Shown here one piece after another: positions 52,964 to 62,678 of a DNA stretch of 64,000 nucleotides. The notes beneath the pieces are model-generated. The model had not been told where the DNA came from, searched no databases, and saw only the letters and a program-made list of their open reading frames with translations. Position numbers and translations under genes: made by a program. The stretch is from positions 124,001 through 188,000 of the forward strand of contig NZ_AP027370.1 in NCBI RefSeq assembly GCF_030296055.1. Reading direction: 5' to 3'. The stretch is from Hydrogenimonas cancrithermarum. GTDB lineage: Bacteria > Campylobacterota > Campylobacteria > Campylobacterales > Hydrogenimonadaceae. Position 1 is the stretch's first letter, and each line of letters begins with the position of its first letter.

Positions 52964-53570
52964 TCTCGAGAACCTCTTCGTCGCTGACATCGTACCAGTT
53001 TTCGTATGCGTCGGCGACCGCCCGGAAATAGGGTGGAGTGGAGAGAATGACGACATCGTCGACGATCTGCTCGAGCTCTTCTTTGATGGAAGGGCTCCCT
53101 ACAGGTGCCGCAACGACGATCTTGGCGGCATGTTGGTGTTTGCTGAAAGCGATGGCGGCATGCATCGTCGAACCCATCGCGATGCCGTCATCGACGAGTA
53201 TGACCGTTCGTCCGGCGAGCGGAGTGATGGACCTGCCGCCACGCAGACGTACGATACGGCGGCGAATTTCCTCCTGCTGGCGGGCGATGATCGATTCGAT
53301 CAAAACAGGATCGAGCATCTTGGCATAGGCAGGAATCAGGTAGAGCGATCCATCTTCGGCGAGTGCGCCGAAACCGGATTCGGGATTGTCGGGAAACGGA
53401 AGTTTGCGGGCGATGAGAATATCGAAGTCGGCATTGAGTGCTTTGGCCACTTCAAAGCCAACCTCGGTCCCACCACGGGGAATCGCAAGAACGAGAGGAT
53501 GCTCCGCCTTGTAGTGCAGCAGGGCACGTGCCAGGTGCCGCCCTGCATCCTGCCTGTCTCTGAAAACCAT
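52932..53570 (-). CDS. phosphoribosyltransferase-like protein
   Basis: A 212-residue type I PRTase fold protein with PRPP-binding loop VILVDDGIAMGSTM near residue 122, preceded by AIPRGGTEVG and LIARKLPFPDNPE. It belongs to the predicted phosphoribosyltransferases often found next to stress or alpha/beta-hydrolase genes; the substrate is unknown. It lies nine bases after yggS as the last gene of the leftward pyrD operon. Confidence 0.85.
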   Translation of the reverse strand: MVFRDRQDAGRHLARALLHYKAEHPLVLAIPRGGTEVGFEVAKALNADFDILIARKLPFPDNPESGFGALAEDGSLYLIPAYAKMLDPVLIESIIARQQEEIRRRIVRLRGGRSITPLAGRTVILVDDGIAMGSTMHAAIAFSKHQHAAKIVVAAPVGSPSIKEELEQIVDDVVILSTPPYFRAVADAYENWYDVSDEEVLEIMKRWERERA

Positions 53571-53579
53571 CTTCCGCGA

Positions 53580-54257
53580 CTACTTGAACAGAAGTGACCC
53601 GATACGGATCATATTCGAGCCGCACTCGATGGCGAGTTCGAAGTCATGGCTCATACCCATCGAACAGATCTCGGCTCCTTCACCTTTGAGTCTATCGAAG
53701 ATCGCATAGGTCGTTTCGAAACTCTTTCTGATCATCGCTTCGTCCTCGACATGCGCGCCGATCGTCATCACACCACGCAGGTCGATGTTGGGACACTTCT
53801 CCTTGATCATCAGGTAGATCTCTTCCGCTTCTTCGGGCATCACACCGGCTTTTGTCTCCTCTTTGGCGCTGTTGATCTGCATCAAACACTCCATCGTGAC
53901 ATCCTGTTCCGCCAGACGTTTCTGCATCGCGGCCGCCAGTTCGAGCGAATCGAGCGACTGCATCATGAAAGGGTTGGCACGAATCAGATGGTTGATCTTG
54001 TTTTTCTGTAGACGGCCTATGAAATGCCACTCGATCGGCAGGTCCTCGAGCAGATCGACACGCTCCTGAAGCATCTGCACCTTGTTTTCGCCGAATGCCC
54101 GCTGCCCAAGATCGTAGAGCATACGAATCTGTGCCTCGTCGGCGTACTTGCTCACTGCGACCATTTTGACGATGTGGTGCTCACTTCGCCTGATCCGCGC
54201 CTCTTCGACTCTCCAGATAAGACGGTCGAGTCTCTCTTGCATCTGTGCTCTATCCAT
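53580..54257 (-). CDS. yggS: YggS/PLPHP family pyridoxal phosphate homeostasis protein
   Basis: A 225-residue single-domain TIM-barrel protein that binds PLP through Lys37 (motif MVAVSKYA). Further family motifs are FGENKVQ, WHFIGRLQKNK, QINSAKEETKAGV, SMGMSHDFELAI and the final RIGSLLF. It keeps free PLP and amino-acid pools balanced. The start overlaps the rseP stop by eight bases. Genes of this family often sit with cell-envelope genes, as here. Confidence 0.92.
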   Translation of the reverse strand: MDRAQMQERLDRLIWRVEEARIRRSEHHIVKMVAVSKYADEAQIRMLYDLGQRAFGENKVQMLQERVDLLEDLPIEWHFIGRLQKNKINHLIRANPFMMQSLDSLELAAAMQKRLAEQDVTMECLMQINSAKEETKAGVMPEEAEEIYLMIKEKCPNIDLRGVMTIGAHVEDEAMIRKSFETTYAIFDRLKGEGAEICSMGMSHDFELAIECGSNMIRIGSLLFK

Positions 54258-55305
54258 TTGTAATCCTTGTGATGTCGTTGTAAATGGTAAAGGCCATCAG
54301 CGTCAGCAGAAGCGCCCACCCTCCAAGCGTAAGTCTGTAGACGACCTCTTCGTTGAGCGGCCTTCGGAAAATCATCTCGTACAGCGTAAAGATGATGTGT
54401 CCTCCGTCGAGTGCCGGAATCGGAAGAAGATTCAAAACACCGAGGTTGACGGAGATGAGTGCCGTCAGTGCCAACAGTGCGACGAGGCCATGCTGACTCG
54501 CCTCCGCCGTCACTTGAACGATGGCGATGACGCCTCCCATATCTTTGGCCGGCACCACCCCTTCGATCAGTTTTTCGACACTGACGACGATCAGCTTGCT
54601 CGCTTCGACCGTCCTCTCCCATGCATACGTCAGTGCATGGAATGGGTCGTAATGAATGGTGACGATATCTCCGCTTGGAGCGATACCGACCATACGCCGT
54701 CTGACACTCTCACCGAACATATTCTTCGCCTCGAGAACGCGCGGTACGACCGTCAAAGAGAGAATGGTTCCATTTCGATCCACCAACATTCCGATCGGGC
54801 CATCCGACGCCTTGATCGTTTCGCTCAGGTCGTCCCATATTTCGATGGGATGATTGTTGATCTCGACGATTCTATCCCCTTTTTTCAAACCGACCTCGGC
54901 TGCGGGAGAGTCGGGCTGTACCATGCCTACCACGGGTTTCAGGGCATTGGCTCCAAGCAGGGCGATGGCATAGTAGAGAACGAAGGCGAGCAGAAAGTTG
55001 AAAAAGGGGCCGCCGAGCAGAATGAGGATACGCTGCCACGGCGGCTTGACGTTGTAGCTGTCGGGATCGTAGCTGATCTTTGTCGGATCGGCGTCATCCT
55101 GGCCTTTCATCTTGACATAACCGCCGAGCGGAATCGCACTCAACGCATATTCGGTACCGTTGACGACTTTGGAAAAGACCACCTTACCGAATCCGATGGA
55201 GAAGCGCTCCACATGGACCCCGAAAAAGCGAGCTGCCAGAAAGTGGCCCAGTTCGTGAAAAAAGATCAGAAAAGAAAGGACCAGAAGGGAAACGAGCATA
55301 CCCAT
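54250..55305 (-). CDS. rseP: RseP-type site-2 zinc metalloprotease
   Basis: A 351-residue intramembrane protease. HELGH at residues 17-21 lies in the first helix, and LDGGH near the C-terminus gives the third zinc ligand. One PDZ domain is recognisable around QPDSPAAEVGLKKGDRIVEIN; single-PDZ length matches Gram-negative epsilons rather than E. coli (two PDZ). It would cleave anti-sigma factors or signal peptide remnants. The ATG shares a base with the pgsA stop (TAATG), with AGGA upstream. Confidence 0.93.
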   Translation of the reverse strand: MGMLVSLLVLSFLIFFHELGHFLAARFFGVHVERFSIGFGKVVFSKVVNGTEYALSAIPLGGYVKMKGQDDADPTKISYDPDSYNVKPPWQRILILLGGPFFNFLLAFVLYYAIALLGANALKPVVGMVQPDSPAAEVGLKKGDRIVEINNHPIEIWDDLSETIKASDGPIGMLVDRNGTILSLTVVPRVLEAKNMFGESVRRRMVGIAPSGDIVTIHYDPFHALTYAWERTVEASKLIVVSVEKLIEGVVPAKDMGGVIAIVQVTAEASQHGLVALLALTALISVNLGVLNLLPIPALDGGHIIFTLYEMIFRRPLNEEVVYRLTLGGWALLLTLMAFTIYNDITRITNG

Positions 55306-55844
55306 TATCTGTTCCTTGCATAGTCGCGGATATATTCGTACCCACTGTAGAGAGTAATCGCCACAGCGAGCCAGAGCAACGCCGTACCGCCTGGCCAGTC
55401 CATCGTCAAAAAGCCGATGGCGAACATCTGCGAAACCGTTTTGACCTTGCCCATCCAAGATGCCGCGACATCCCGGCCTTCACTGACGATCATCACCCGC
55501 AGGCCCGTGATGAAAAATTCACGGCTGAGAATGAGAAAGATCGCGAAAACATCGGCGCGTTCCAGCACGACAAGTCCAAGAAAGGCAGCGAGCGTAAGCA
55601 TCTTGTCCGCCAACGGGTCGATGATCTTCCCGAGTGTCGTAATCTGATCGCACATGCGGGCGATATAGCCATCGAAAAAGTCGGTGACACTCGCCAGAAC
55701 GAAGACCAGTGCCGCAAAATAGTCGAGCCAGCTGGTATGGATTCCCTGCAGCGGTGCCGTGTCACGATAGGCGAGCAGCCAAAGAAGCAGCGGTGCCATC
55801 AGAAGGCGTGAAAAAGCGAGGATGTTCGGAAGGTTGAGGGTCAT
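55305..55844 (-). CDS. pgsA: CDP-diacylglycerol-glycerol-3-phosphate 3-phosphatidyltransferase
   Basis: A 179-residue membrane enzyme that makes phosphatidylglycerophosphate, the first step to phosphatidylglycerol and cardiolipin. The CDP-alcohol phosphotransferase motif DGYIARMCDQITTLGKIIDP follows the DGX2ARX8GX3D pattern, completed by LADK. Start NLPNILAFSRLL is the usual PgsA N-terminus. ATG 55844 forms ATGA with the SDR gene stop; upstream in-frame Mets are not supported. Confidence 0.93.
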   Translation of the reverse strand: MTLNLPNILAFSRLLMAPLLLWLLAYRDTAPLQGIHTSWLDYFAALVFVLASVTDFFDGYIARMCDQITTLGKIIDPLADKMLTLAAFLGLVVLERADVFAIFLILSREFFITGLRVMIVSEGRDVAASWMGKVKTVSQMFAIGFLTMDWPGGTALLWLAVAITLYSGYEYIRDYARNR

Positions 55845-56626
55845 TGAAAGCTTGTGCCTCCGTCGATGACGATGGTCTGTCCAGTCAGCCACGAACATTC
55901 GTCGGTACACAGAAACCAGCACATACCGGCGAGATCTTCCGCTTCTCCCATGCGATTCAGTGGAGAACGTGCGACGACTTCGGCCTTCACCTCTTCGTAG
56001 TTGGGGAATTTTTTCAGTGCGTCGGTATCGATCGGGCCGCCACTGACGGCGTTGACCCGGATACCCTTTTCACCGAGTTCGGCCGCGGCATATTTGACCA
56101 TCGTCTCGACCGCCGCTTTGTTGCTGCCATGGCCCGCATAGTTGGGTGTGTAAACGAGGTTGCCCGTGGAGCTGAGAGAAATGATACTTCCGCCACCCAC
56201 TTTTTCCATACGTTTTGCCGCCTCCTGCGCACCGACGACGAACGCCGTAACGGTTGCGGTATAGATGTTGCACAGCCCTTTGGGTTTCAGGCGCATAAAG
56301 GGTCCGAAGCCTCCGACGACGGAACGGCCGGAGATGATGGCGTTGGAGATGAAGAAATCGATCCGCGAAAAATCTTCGTCGATCTGTTTGAAAAGATCTT
56401 TGTAGGTTTCCGGTTCGAGGATATTGAGCTGATAGGGAATGGCACGAACGCCAAACTTCTCTTTGACATCCTGTGCGATCTTTTCGGCCTCTTCGGCATT
56501 GGAATTGTAGGTAAAGGCGATGTCCGCCCCCGCCTTGGCGAAACGGTAGAGAATCGCTTTACCGATGCCACGTGTCGCACCGCTGATAACGAGGGTTTTT
56601 CCCTTCATACTTTCACATTGACTCAT
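55841..56626 (-). CDS. SDR oxidoreductase, enoyl-ACP reductase (FabI/FabL)-like
   Basis: A 261-residue short-chain dehydrogenase. The NAD(P) motif is GATRGIGKA (residues 16-24) and the active site has Tyr163 and Lys170 in YX6K spacing, characteristic of enoyl-ACP reductases FabI and FabL rather than the usual YXXXK. The GXXXGXG form resembles FabL. Cj0807 of Campylobacter holds the same place beside dapA. A role in fatty acid synthesis is likely but not proven. It lies five bases after dapA and overlaps pgsA. Confidence 0.82.
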   Translation of the reverse strand: MSQCESMKGKTLVISGATRGIGKAILYRFAKAGADIAFTYNSNAEEAEKIAQDVKEKFGVRAIPYQLNILEPETYKDLFKQIDEDFSRIDFFISNAIISGRSVVGGFGPFMRLKPKGLCNIYTATVTAFVVGAQEAAKRMEKVGGGSIISLSSTGNLVYTPNYAGHGSNKAAVETMVKYAAAELGEKGIRVNAVSGGPIDTDALKKFPNYEEVKAEVVARSPLNRMGEAEDLAGMCWFLCTDECSWLTGQTIVIDGGTSFQ

Positions 56627-56631
56627 AATGG

Positions 56632-57525
56632 CTATACTCCTGGAATTTCATATTGTTTGATGACCATTTCGATCTGGCGCATATGTTCGGCGGTCGGCGG
56701 GGTCAAAGGCAGACGGTACTCGAGGGTATCGATGAGTCCCGCGATATACATCGCCGCTTTGATCGGGATCGGGTTGCTCTCGACGAAAAGAACCTTGTTG
56801 ATGTCGTAGAGATGGTCGCTTATCGCTTTGGCAGAGGCGAAATCGTTCTCCTGTGCCGAGTGGATCAAGTCGGCAATCATATTGGGCAGCAAATTCGAAG
56901 TGACAGAGATGCATCCGTTGCCGCCGGTCGCCATGATCGGATAATTGATCGCATCGTCACCGCTGATGACGGCGAGAAGCGGACGTTTCGCTTTGAGGTG
57001 CAGCGTACGCTCCATCGAACCGGTCGCCTCTTTGATAGCGTAGATGTTCGCCACTTCGTCGAAGAGGCGGAAGACGGTATCGGGTGCGATATCGAGCGCC
57101 GTTCTTCCCGGGACATTGTAGAGCATCACCGGAATCTCCACACTCTCTGCAATCGCCTTGTAGTGCTGAAAAATTCCTTCCTGTGTCGGCTTGTTGTAGT
57201 AAGGGCAGACCGACAGGATCGCGTCGGCACCCGCTTTTTGCGCGAACTTGGCCAGGTCGATCGCTTCGAGCGTGCTGTTGCTTCCCGCACCGGCGACCAC
57301 TTTGACGTTGGTACCCTTGCAGACATCGACGGCCGTTTCGATACACGCTTTGTGCTCGTCATGGCTGAGTGTAGCGCTCTCACCGGTCGTACCCACGGGA
57401 ACGACGGCATCGATGCCGTTTCCGATCTGACGTTCGATCAACTTCGCGAACTGTTCATGATCCACCTGGCCGTTTTTAAAAGGGGTTACAAGCGCCGTCA
57501 TCGCGCCGATAATTATTTCACTCAT
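56632..57525 (-). CDS. dapA: 4-hydroxy-tetrahydrodipicolinate synthase
   Basis: A 297-residue TIM-barrel aldolase that condenses pyruvate with aspartate semialdehyde at the start of the lysine and diaminopimelate pathway. [13 protein letters not shown] (41-53) carries the conserved threonine pair, Tyr136 lies in MLYNVPGRT and the Schiff-base Lys165 in AIKEATGS. The ATG overlaps the stop of the M16 peptidase gene (ATGA). Together with dapD at 405-1613 it supplies peptidoglycan precursors. Confidence 0.95.
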   Translation of the reverse strand: MSEIIIGAMTALVTPFKNGQVDHEQFAKLIERQIGNGIDAVVPVGTTGESATLSHDEHKACIETAVDVCKGTNVKVVAGAGSNSTLEAIDLAKFAQKAGADAILSVCPYYNKPTQEGIFQHYKAIAESVEIPVMLYNVPGRTALDIAPDTVFRLFDEVANIYAIKEATGSMERTLHLKAKRPLLAVISGDDAINYPIMATGGNGCISVTSNLLPNMIADLIHSAQENDFASAKAISDHLYDINKVLFVESNPIPIKAAMYIAGLIDTLEYRLPLTPPTAEHMRQIEMVIKQYEIPGV

Positions 57526-58847
57526 TTCGTCTCACCTTTCCGTAGAATGACTGTCACAGATTTCTCCTTGTCGAGGTAGCGTTCAGCGACCTTTTCGATC
57601 ATCGCGGGCTCGAGCTTTTCGATATTCTCTTCATAGTGCAGCAACGGTTCGATATCGCCGCGTGCGAGATAGCTTCCAAACAGGTCGGCGACGTTGCTGG
57701 AGTTTTCCATACTGAAAATGAAGTCCGCCCGCGTGTTGACTTTCACTTTTTTCAGTTCCTCCTCGCTGACACCCTCTTTCTTGATGCGTTCGATCTGCTT
57801 CCAGATCTCCTTTTCGACATCTTCGGCTTTGACACCGGGATTGCAGACGGCGAGGAAAAGGAAGATGCCCGGGTCTTTGAGCTCCATGTTGTAGGCGTAG
57901 AGTTGGTTGACCATCTTCTTTTTGTCGACGAGCTCTTCGATCAGGCGGCTGCTCTTTCCGTGGCTGAGCAGTTCGCTGAGTGCGGAGAGTGCCGGCTGAT
58001 CCTCATGCTGAAAGTTGGGGATCGGAAAAGCGATCGCGACGATTTCGACTTCACTCTCTTTGTAGAGGACAACACGTTTTGGCCCGTCGGGGTCCGGCTC
58101 GACCTGATGCACTTTCGGAATATCGCAGCAGTTTTCGATGTTTCCGAATCGTTTTTTGGCGGCTTCGAAAACCGCTTCGGGCTCCACGTCACCGGCAACG
58201 ACAATGATGGAATTCTGCGGCTGGTAGAAGGTCTTGTGAAACTCGCGGATATCCTCGATCGACCAGTTGAGGATATCGTTCATGAACCCGATTGGCGTCC
58301 AGTGGTAGGGATGGTAGATGTAGGCGTTGTTGAAAAGCCGGAAATAGAGGTAACCGACAGGATTGTTGTCGGTACGCCAACGGCGCTCTTCGGCGACCAC
58401 TTTGCGTTCGGGCTGGAACTCTTCGTCTTTGAGGCTCAGGTTCGCCATCATATCGGCGAATAGAGAAAGCGATTTGTCCAGATTTTTACTCGAGCTTTTG
58501 ATGAAGTAGTGGGTGTAGTCGAACCCCGTCGAAGCGTTGTCGATGCCGCCGAAACGCTTGACGATCTTGTCGAACTCGCCCGCTTTCATATTTTCGGTCG
58601 ACTTGAAATTCATGTGCTCGAGCATATGGGCGATACCGCTCTTGCCCATCGTCTCGTTGCGGCTTCCGACTCTGTAGAAAATGTCGGTCGTAATGACACC
58701 GCTTTCGTTTTTCAGCGGAATGACGACCACTTCAAGGCCATTTTTCAAAGTTTTGGTGTAATAGTTGGGCAGACTGCTTGCCATCAGGGCTCCTGTTGTT
58801 AATGTGAGAAGTAGAAAGTGAAAAGCGAGACGTTTCATTATCTTCAT
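57522..58847 (-). CDS. M16-family zinc peptidase, exported
   Basis: A 441-residue periplasmic metalloprotease of the insulinase (M16B) family. A signal peptide covers about residues 1-23. The inverted zinc motif HXXEH is HMLEH (His74, Glu77, His78), within [14 protein letters not shown], and a downstream Glu-rich helix supplies the third ligand. The second half (residues 200-430) is the non-catalytic M16 domain. It stands between pyrD and dapA as in Campylobacter (Cj0805). The start overlaps the pyrD stop (ATGA). Confidence 0.92.
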   Translation of the reverse strand: MKIMKRLAFHFLLLTLTTGALMASSLPNYYTKTLKNGLEVVVIPLKNESGVITTDIFYRVGSRNETMGKSGIAHMLEHMNFKSTENMKAGEFDKIVKRFGGIDNASTGFDYTHYFIKSSSKNLDKSLSLFADMMANLSLKDEEFQPERKVVAEERRWRTDNNPVGYLYFRLFNNAYIYHPYHWTPIGFMNDILNWSIEDIREFHKTFYQPQNSIIVVAGDVEPEAVFEAAKKRFGNIENCCDIPKVHQVEPDPDGPKRVVLYKESEVEIVAIAFPIPNFQHEDQPALSALSELLSHGKSSRLIEELVDKKKMVNQLYAYNMELKDPGIFLFLAVCNPGVKAEDVEKEIWKQIERIKKEGVSEEELKKVKVNTRADFIFSMENSSNVADLFGSYLARGDIEPLLHYEENIEKLEPAMIEKVAERYLDKEKSVTVILRKGETK

Positions 58848-59899
58848 TTTCTGTCGGCTCCGATCGCGTCTTTAATGCTGGCGAAGCCGTCTTTTTCCAG
58901 AAGTTTGAGCAGCGTACGGTTGATGTTTCCTGCCAGCTCGGGGCCTTTGAAAATGAGGCCTGTGAGAACCTGGACGAGACTGGCGCCAGCCCGGATGCGG
59001 CGATAGGCTTCATAGCCGCTGTCGATGCCGCCGACGCTGATCAGAACCGTTTTTCCGAAAAGTTCGTCCGCGACGGCGTCGAAGATCTCGAAACTCTTTT
59101 CGCGAATGACGCGTCCGCTGATGCCGCCCACCTCTTTGGGCTCTTTGACCAGCGAATAGTCGATACTGGTGTTGGTGGCGATGATACCGTCCGCACCCGC
59201 TTCGACCGCTCTGGCACAGAGTGCGACAGCCTCTTCTTTGGCCATATCGGGAGCGATCTTGAGCAGGATCGGCTTGTCGGTCAGCGATTTGCCCATATCG
59301 AACAATGCGTCGATAAAGGCTTCGTTCTGAAGGTCGCGAAGGCCGGGCGTATTGGGGGAGGAGATGTTGATGACCAGATAGTCGCATAACTCCCTGAACG
59401 CTTTGATGCCGTGCTCGTAATCTTTCAGCGCATCCTTTTCGGGTGTCACTTTGTTTTTTCCGATATTGACACCGATCGGCGTGACGTAGGGGTAACGCTT
59501 TTCGAGCTTTATCTGCATATGGTAGCTTCCCTTGTTGTTGAAGCCCATCGCGTTTTGCAGCGCCTCTTCCTGGATATGGCGCCACAGACGCGGTTTCGGG
59601 TTGCCGGGCTGCGGCTTGGGCGTGACGGTGCCGACCTCCGTAAAACCGAAACCCATCGCCGTCATCGACCGGATCAGTTCCGCATCTTTGTCGAAACCGG
59701 CGGCGAGGCCGACGGGATTGAGGAATGTCCGCCCGAAAAGTTCCTGATGGAGCCGCGCATCGTCGACGAAATTTCTCTTCACCCACGGGTTGAAAAGCTG
59801 AGGAACAGCCTCGCCGATCTGAAGCGCTCCGGTCACGAGATGATGGGCGTCTTCCGGATCGAGACGGAAAAAAAGAGGTTTAATTTTTTCATAATCCAT
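58844..59899 (-). CDS. pyrD: dihydroorotate dehydrogenase (quinone), class 2
   Basis: A 351-residue membrane-associated FMN enzyme that oxidises dihydroorotate with quinone in pyrimidine synthesis. The N-terminal amphipathic helix (MDYEKIKPLFFRLDPEDAHH) and NPVGLAAGFDKDAEL are class 2 features; the catalytic serine is in INISSPNTPGLR, and GGIDSGYEAYRRIRAGA binds FMN phosphate. ATG 59899 matches the family start; an ATG at 59923 is an alternative. First gene of the eight-gene leftward operon. Confidence 0.93.
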   Translation of the reverse strand: MDYEKIKPLFFRLDPEDAHHLVTGALQIGEAVPQLFNPWVKRNFVDDARLHQELFGRTFLNPVGLAAGFDKDAELIRSMTAMGFGFTEVGTVTPKPQPGNPKPRLWRHIQEEALQNAMGFNNKGSYHMQIKLEKRYPYVTPIGVNIGKNKVTPEKDALKDYEHGIKAFRELCDYLVINISSPNTPGLRDLQNEAFIDALFDMGKSLTDKPILLKIAPDMAKEEAVALCARAVEAGADGIIATNTSIDYSLVKEPKEVGGISGRVIREKSFEIFDAVADELFGKTVLISVGGIDSGYEAYRRIRAGASLVQVLTGLIFKGPELAGNINRTLLKLLEKDGFASIKDAIGADRK

Positions 59900-60105
59900 G
59901 GTCGTAATCGTCCGTTCTATCATAAAATTGGTGTTGATTATACTAAAAAAGTGCCAAACGGAGCTTTAAGCCGAAGGAGAAGCCTCCTAACGAAAACAAA
60001 TTATTGATAGATGGGCACCTCTGAAAACCATAGATTGCCCATATGCCATATCAGCAGTGGCGCGATTTTTGATACAATGAGTCGAAAGAAGTATAAGGAT
60101 TTCGG

Positions 60106-62055
60106 ATGAGAGTCACAGAACGGTTCACTCTGGATGAAACATTCAAAAAAAAGCTCTATAGCAGCAGACCGCATTTTGGCTTCAACGGTTTTGGCGAAGT
60201 GATCTACTACCGTACCTACAGCCGGAAAAAAGCGGACGGATCGCAGGAGCGGTGGGCCGATACCGTGATCCGTGTCGTCGAAGGGATCCTTTCGATCCGA
60301 AAAAACCACTACAAAGAGCAAGGCCTCGCCTGGGACGACGGGAGATGGAAGCCTTTCGCGGAACGGATGGCGGAGAGCTGTTTTTCGATGCACTGGCTTC
60401 CGCCGGGACGCGGCCTTTGGATCATGGGGACCGACTATATCTACGAGCGTGGCAGTGCGGCACTCTACAACTGCGGTGCGGTCGACACGAGCGACCTCGT
60501 CGATTCCGCCGACTGGGCGATGGATATGCTGATGAGCGGGGTAGGAGTCGGCTTCAACACGGCATGGAGCGGCGACGCTTCGATACCCGACAAAAGCGTT
60601 CCGAAATGCTACGTCATCGAAGACAGTAAAGAGGGATGGGTCAAATCGGTCCGGCTGATACTGGAGAGTTACTGCCGCAGCGGCCCCTTCTACCGCTTCG
60701 ACTACTCCCACATCCGGCCTGCCGGATCGCCGATTCACGGTTTCGGCGGCACGGCATCGGGCCCGGAGCCTTTGAAAGCGCTGCATCGGCGCCTTGAAAC
60801 CATCATGGATCGATACTGCAGGCACGAGATCGACAAGACGCGCTGCGTTGCCGACGTTTTCAACGCCATCGGTGTATGTGTCGTCGCAGGAAACGTACGA
60901 AGGTCCGCCGAAATCGCGTTGGGATCGCCTCATGACGAAACCTTCCTTCATCTCAAAGATTACGAACGTTTTCCCGACAGAAAGGAGATCGGATGGATGT
61001 CCAACAACTCGGTCCTGCTCGAGACACACGAAGATTTCGAAAAGCTTCCTGAAATCGCGGAACTGATCCGCCATAACGGCGAACCCGGCATTTTGAATCT
61101 GGTCAATGTCCAAAAATACGGCCGCTTCGGAAAAGAGATCCCCGACCGCGCATGGCTGACCAACCCCTGTGGCGAGATCGCCCTCGAGAGTTTCGAGCTC
61201 TGCAACCTGGCCGAAATCTTTCCTACGCGATGCCGGAACGAAGAGGATTTCAAGGCAGCTGTGGAGTTCGCAACGTTCTACGCCGTCACCGTCTCGTTGC
61301 TGCCGACGCATCGAAGCGAAACCAATGCCGTTATCGCACGCAACCGCCGGACAGGGGTGAGCATCTCCGGCATCACCGACTGGATCGAGAAGATCGGCGT
61401 GACCCGCATGACGCGTATCCTGCGCGACACCTACAAAGCCGTTAGACGAACCAACGAAAGACTCGCCAAAGCGTCGGGGATCCCCGTCTCTTTGAAAGTG
61501 ACGGCGATCAAACCGTCGGGTACCATCAGCCTGCTCGCGGGGGTGAGCCCCGGAATGCACTATCCCGTCAGCCGCTACGCGATCCGCAGGCTCCGCATCG
61601 GAAACCGTTCCAAAATCACGCAGTTTCTAAAAGAGGCGGGCGTACCGAATATGCCCGATCTCTACAGCCGAAACACAACCGTCTTTGAATTTCCGATCCG
61701 TTACGACAACAGCCGGTCCGTCGAAGACGTTTCGGCGTGGGAGCAGTTTTCCCTGCTCGCCATGCTGCAGCGTGAATGGTCCGACAACATGGTCTCCTGC
61801 ACGATCAGTTTCGATGAAGAGATCGAGGGAGAACAGATCGAACATATGTTGGCGATGTTCGCCCCGGTGATCAAATCGGCGTCGATGCTTCCGCGAAAAG
61901 AGAAAGAGCCCTATATGCAGATGCCGATCGAACCGATTTCGCAAGACGAATATGAAAAGAGAGTGAAAGAGATGCCGAAGATCGATTGGAGCGCTTTCGA
62001 GGGAAGCGACGGAGCGGGAGAGGGGTACTGTTCCATTCTGGCATGTAACGTATAG
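60106..62055 (+). CDS. adenosylcobalamin-dependent (class II) ribonucleotide reductase, monomeric type
   Basis: A 649-residue class II reductase resembling the Lactobacillus RTPR type. Active-site residues: Cys123 (LYNCGAV), the thiyl-radical motif NPCGEIALESFELCNLAE with Cys355, Glu357 and Cys366, and the redox shuttle pair Cys642/Cys647 in the C-terminal tail CSILAC. It makes deoxynucleotides with a B12 radical and no oxygen requirement. The gene stands alone, with a GGATTTCGG region before the ATG. Nothing nearby indicates B12 synthesis. Confidence 0.92.
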   Translation: MRVTERFTLDETFKKKLYSSRPHFGFNGFGEVIYYRTYSRKKADGSQERWADTVIRVVEGILSIRKNHYKEQGLAWDDGRWKPFAERMAESCFSMHWLPPGRGLWIMGTDYIYERGSAALYNCGAVDTSDLVDSADWAMDMLMSGVGVGFNTAWSGDASIPDKSVPKCYVIEDSKEGWVKSVRLILESYCRSGPFYRFDYSHIRPAGSPIHGFGGTASGPEPLKALHRRLETIMDRYCRHEIDKTRCVADVFNAIGVCVVAGNVRRSAEIALGSPHDETFLHLKDYERFPDRKEIGWMSNNSVLLETHEDFEKLPEIAELIRHNGEPGILNLVNVQKYGRFGKEIPDRAWLTNPCGEIALESFELCNLAEIFPTRCRNEEDFKAAVEFATFYAVTVSLLPTHRSETNAVIARNRRTGVSISGITDWIEKIGVTRMTRILRDTYKAVRRTNERLAKASGIPVSLKVTAIKPSGTISLLAGVSPGMHYPVSRYAIRRLRIGNRSKITQFLKEAGVPNMPDLYSRNTTVFEFPIRYDNSRSVEDVSAWEQFSLLAMLQREWSDNMVSCTISFDEEIEGEQIEHMLAMFAPVIKSASMLPRKEKEPYMQMPIEPISQDEYEKRVKEMPKIDWSAFEGSDGAGEGYCSILACNV

Positions 62056-62061
62056 GAGAAA

Positions 62062-62610
62062 TTACCAGTAGCGCACGCGGCCAGTATCGACATGGATGAA
62101 GCCCGATTTCGGGTAGTATCCGACGCCCCCGCGTTTCAGATGGCGGGCGGCAAGCCTCAGGTCGTTCAGATGCGCACCCGGAAGATTGATATCGATCGCC
62201 TTTCCCTGCATGTGAAGACTCCGTTTGGCGACGCCGTTCGTACGTCTTCGAAGTGTTTCGTTGGTTTTCGCGGAGCGGTATCCCGAGATGACATGAAAAG
62301 GTTTTCGGCAATGGTCGAACCGGCAGCTGAGATCATAAAGAAGATCGAAGAGGGCAAGGTCCATGGCATGCGTCTCTCCGGTGCGGAAATCACGCAGCAG
62401 CCGGTTGAGCGATTCGATCTCTTCGGCGATGTATCGCCCATCCGCCCAGTAGGTCGCCTTTGCCAGCTCTCCCGTGTGAATGTTGTAGAGCGTCACCTTT
62501 TTCTCGAGTTTTTTGGTTGCACCGTTAGCCAAAATGATATTTGGAAAAGCACAGAGTGCCAGTGCACCTGCACTTTTTTTCAGAAAATCCCTGCGTGTCG
62601 TTTTCTTCAT
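62062..62610 (-). CDS. mepK: MepK/YcbK-like peptidoglycan endopeptidase, Tat-exported
   Basis: A 182-residue protein with a twin-arginine signal (KTTRRDFLKK, hydrophobic region to about residue 28). The mature domain is the DUF882/M15-like zinc peptidase: SGYRSAKTN, HMQGKAID and FIHVDTG carry the metal ligands. In E. coli MepK cleaves the 3-3 crosslinks made by L,D-transpeptidases, and its gene lies beside ldtD, as here. Its end is seven bases from the convergent RNR gene. Confidence 0.9.
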   Translation of the reverse strand: MKKTTRRDFLKKSAGALALCAFPNIILANGATKKLEKKVTLYNIHTGELAKATYWADGRYIAEEIESLNRLLRDFRTGETHAMDLALFDLLYDLSCRFDHCRKPFHVISGYRSAKTNETLRRRTNGVAKRSLHMQGKAIDINLPGAHLNDLRLAARHLKRGGVGYYPKSGFIHVDTGRVRYW

Positions 62611-62678
62611 CGTTTCGCTCTCAAAGTGTCGTTATTTAAAACTATTTTACCCAAAAAAGTTCCATTTCGCCACTTCGC

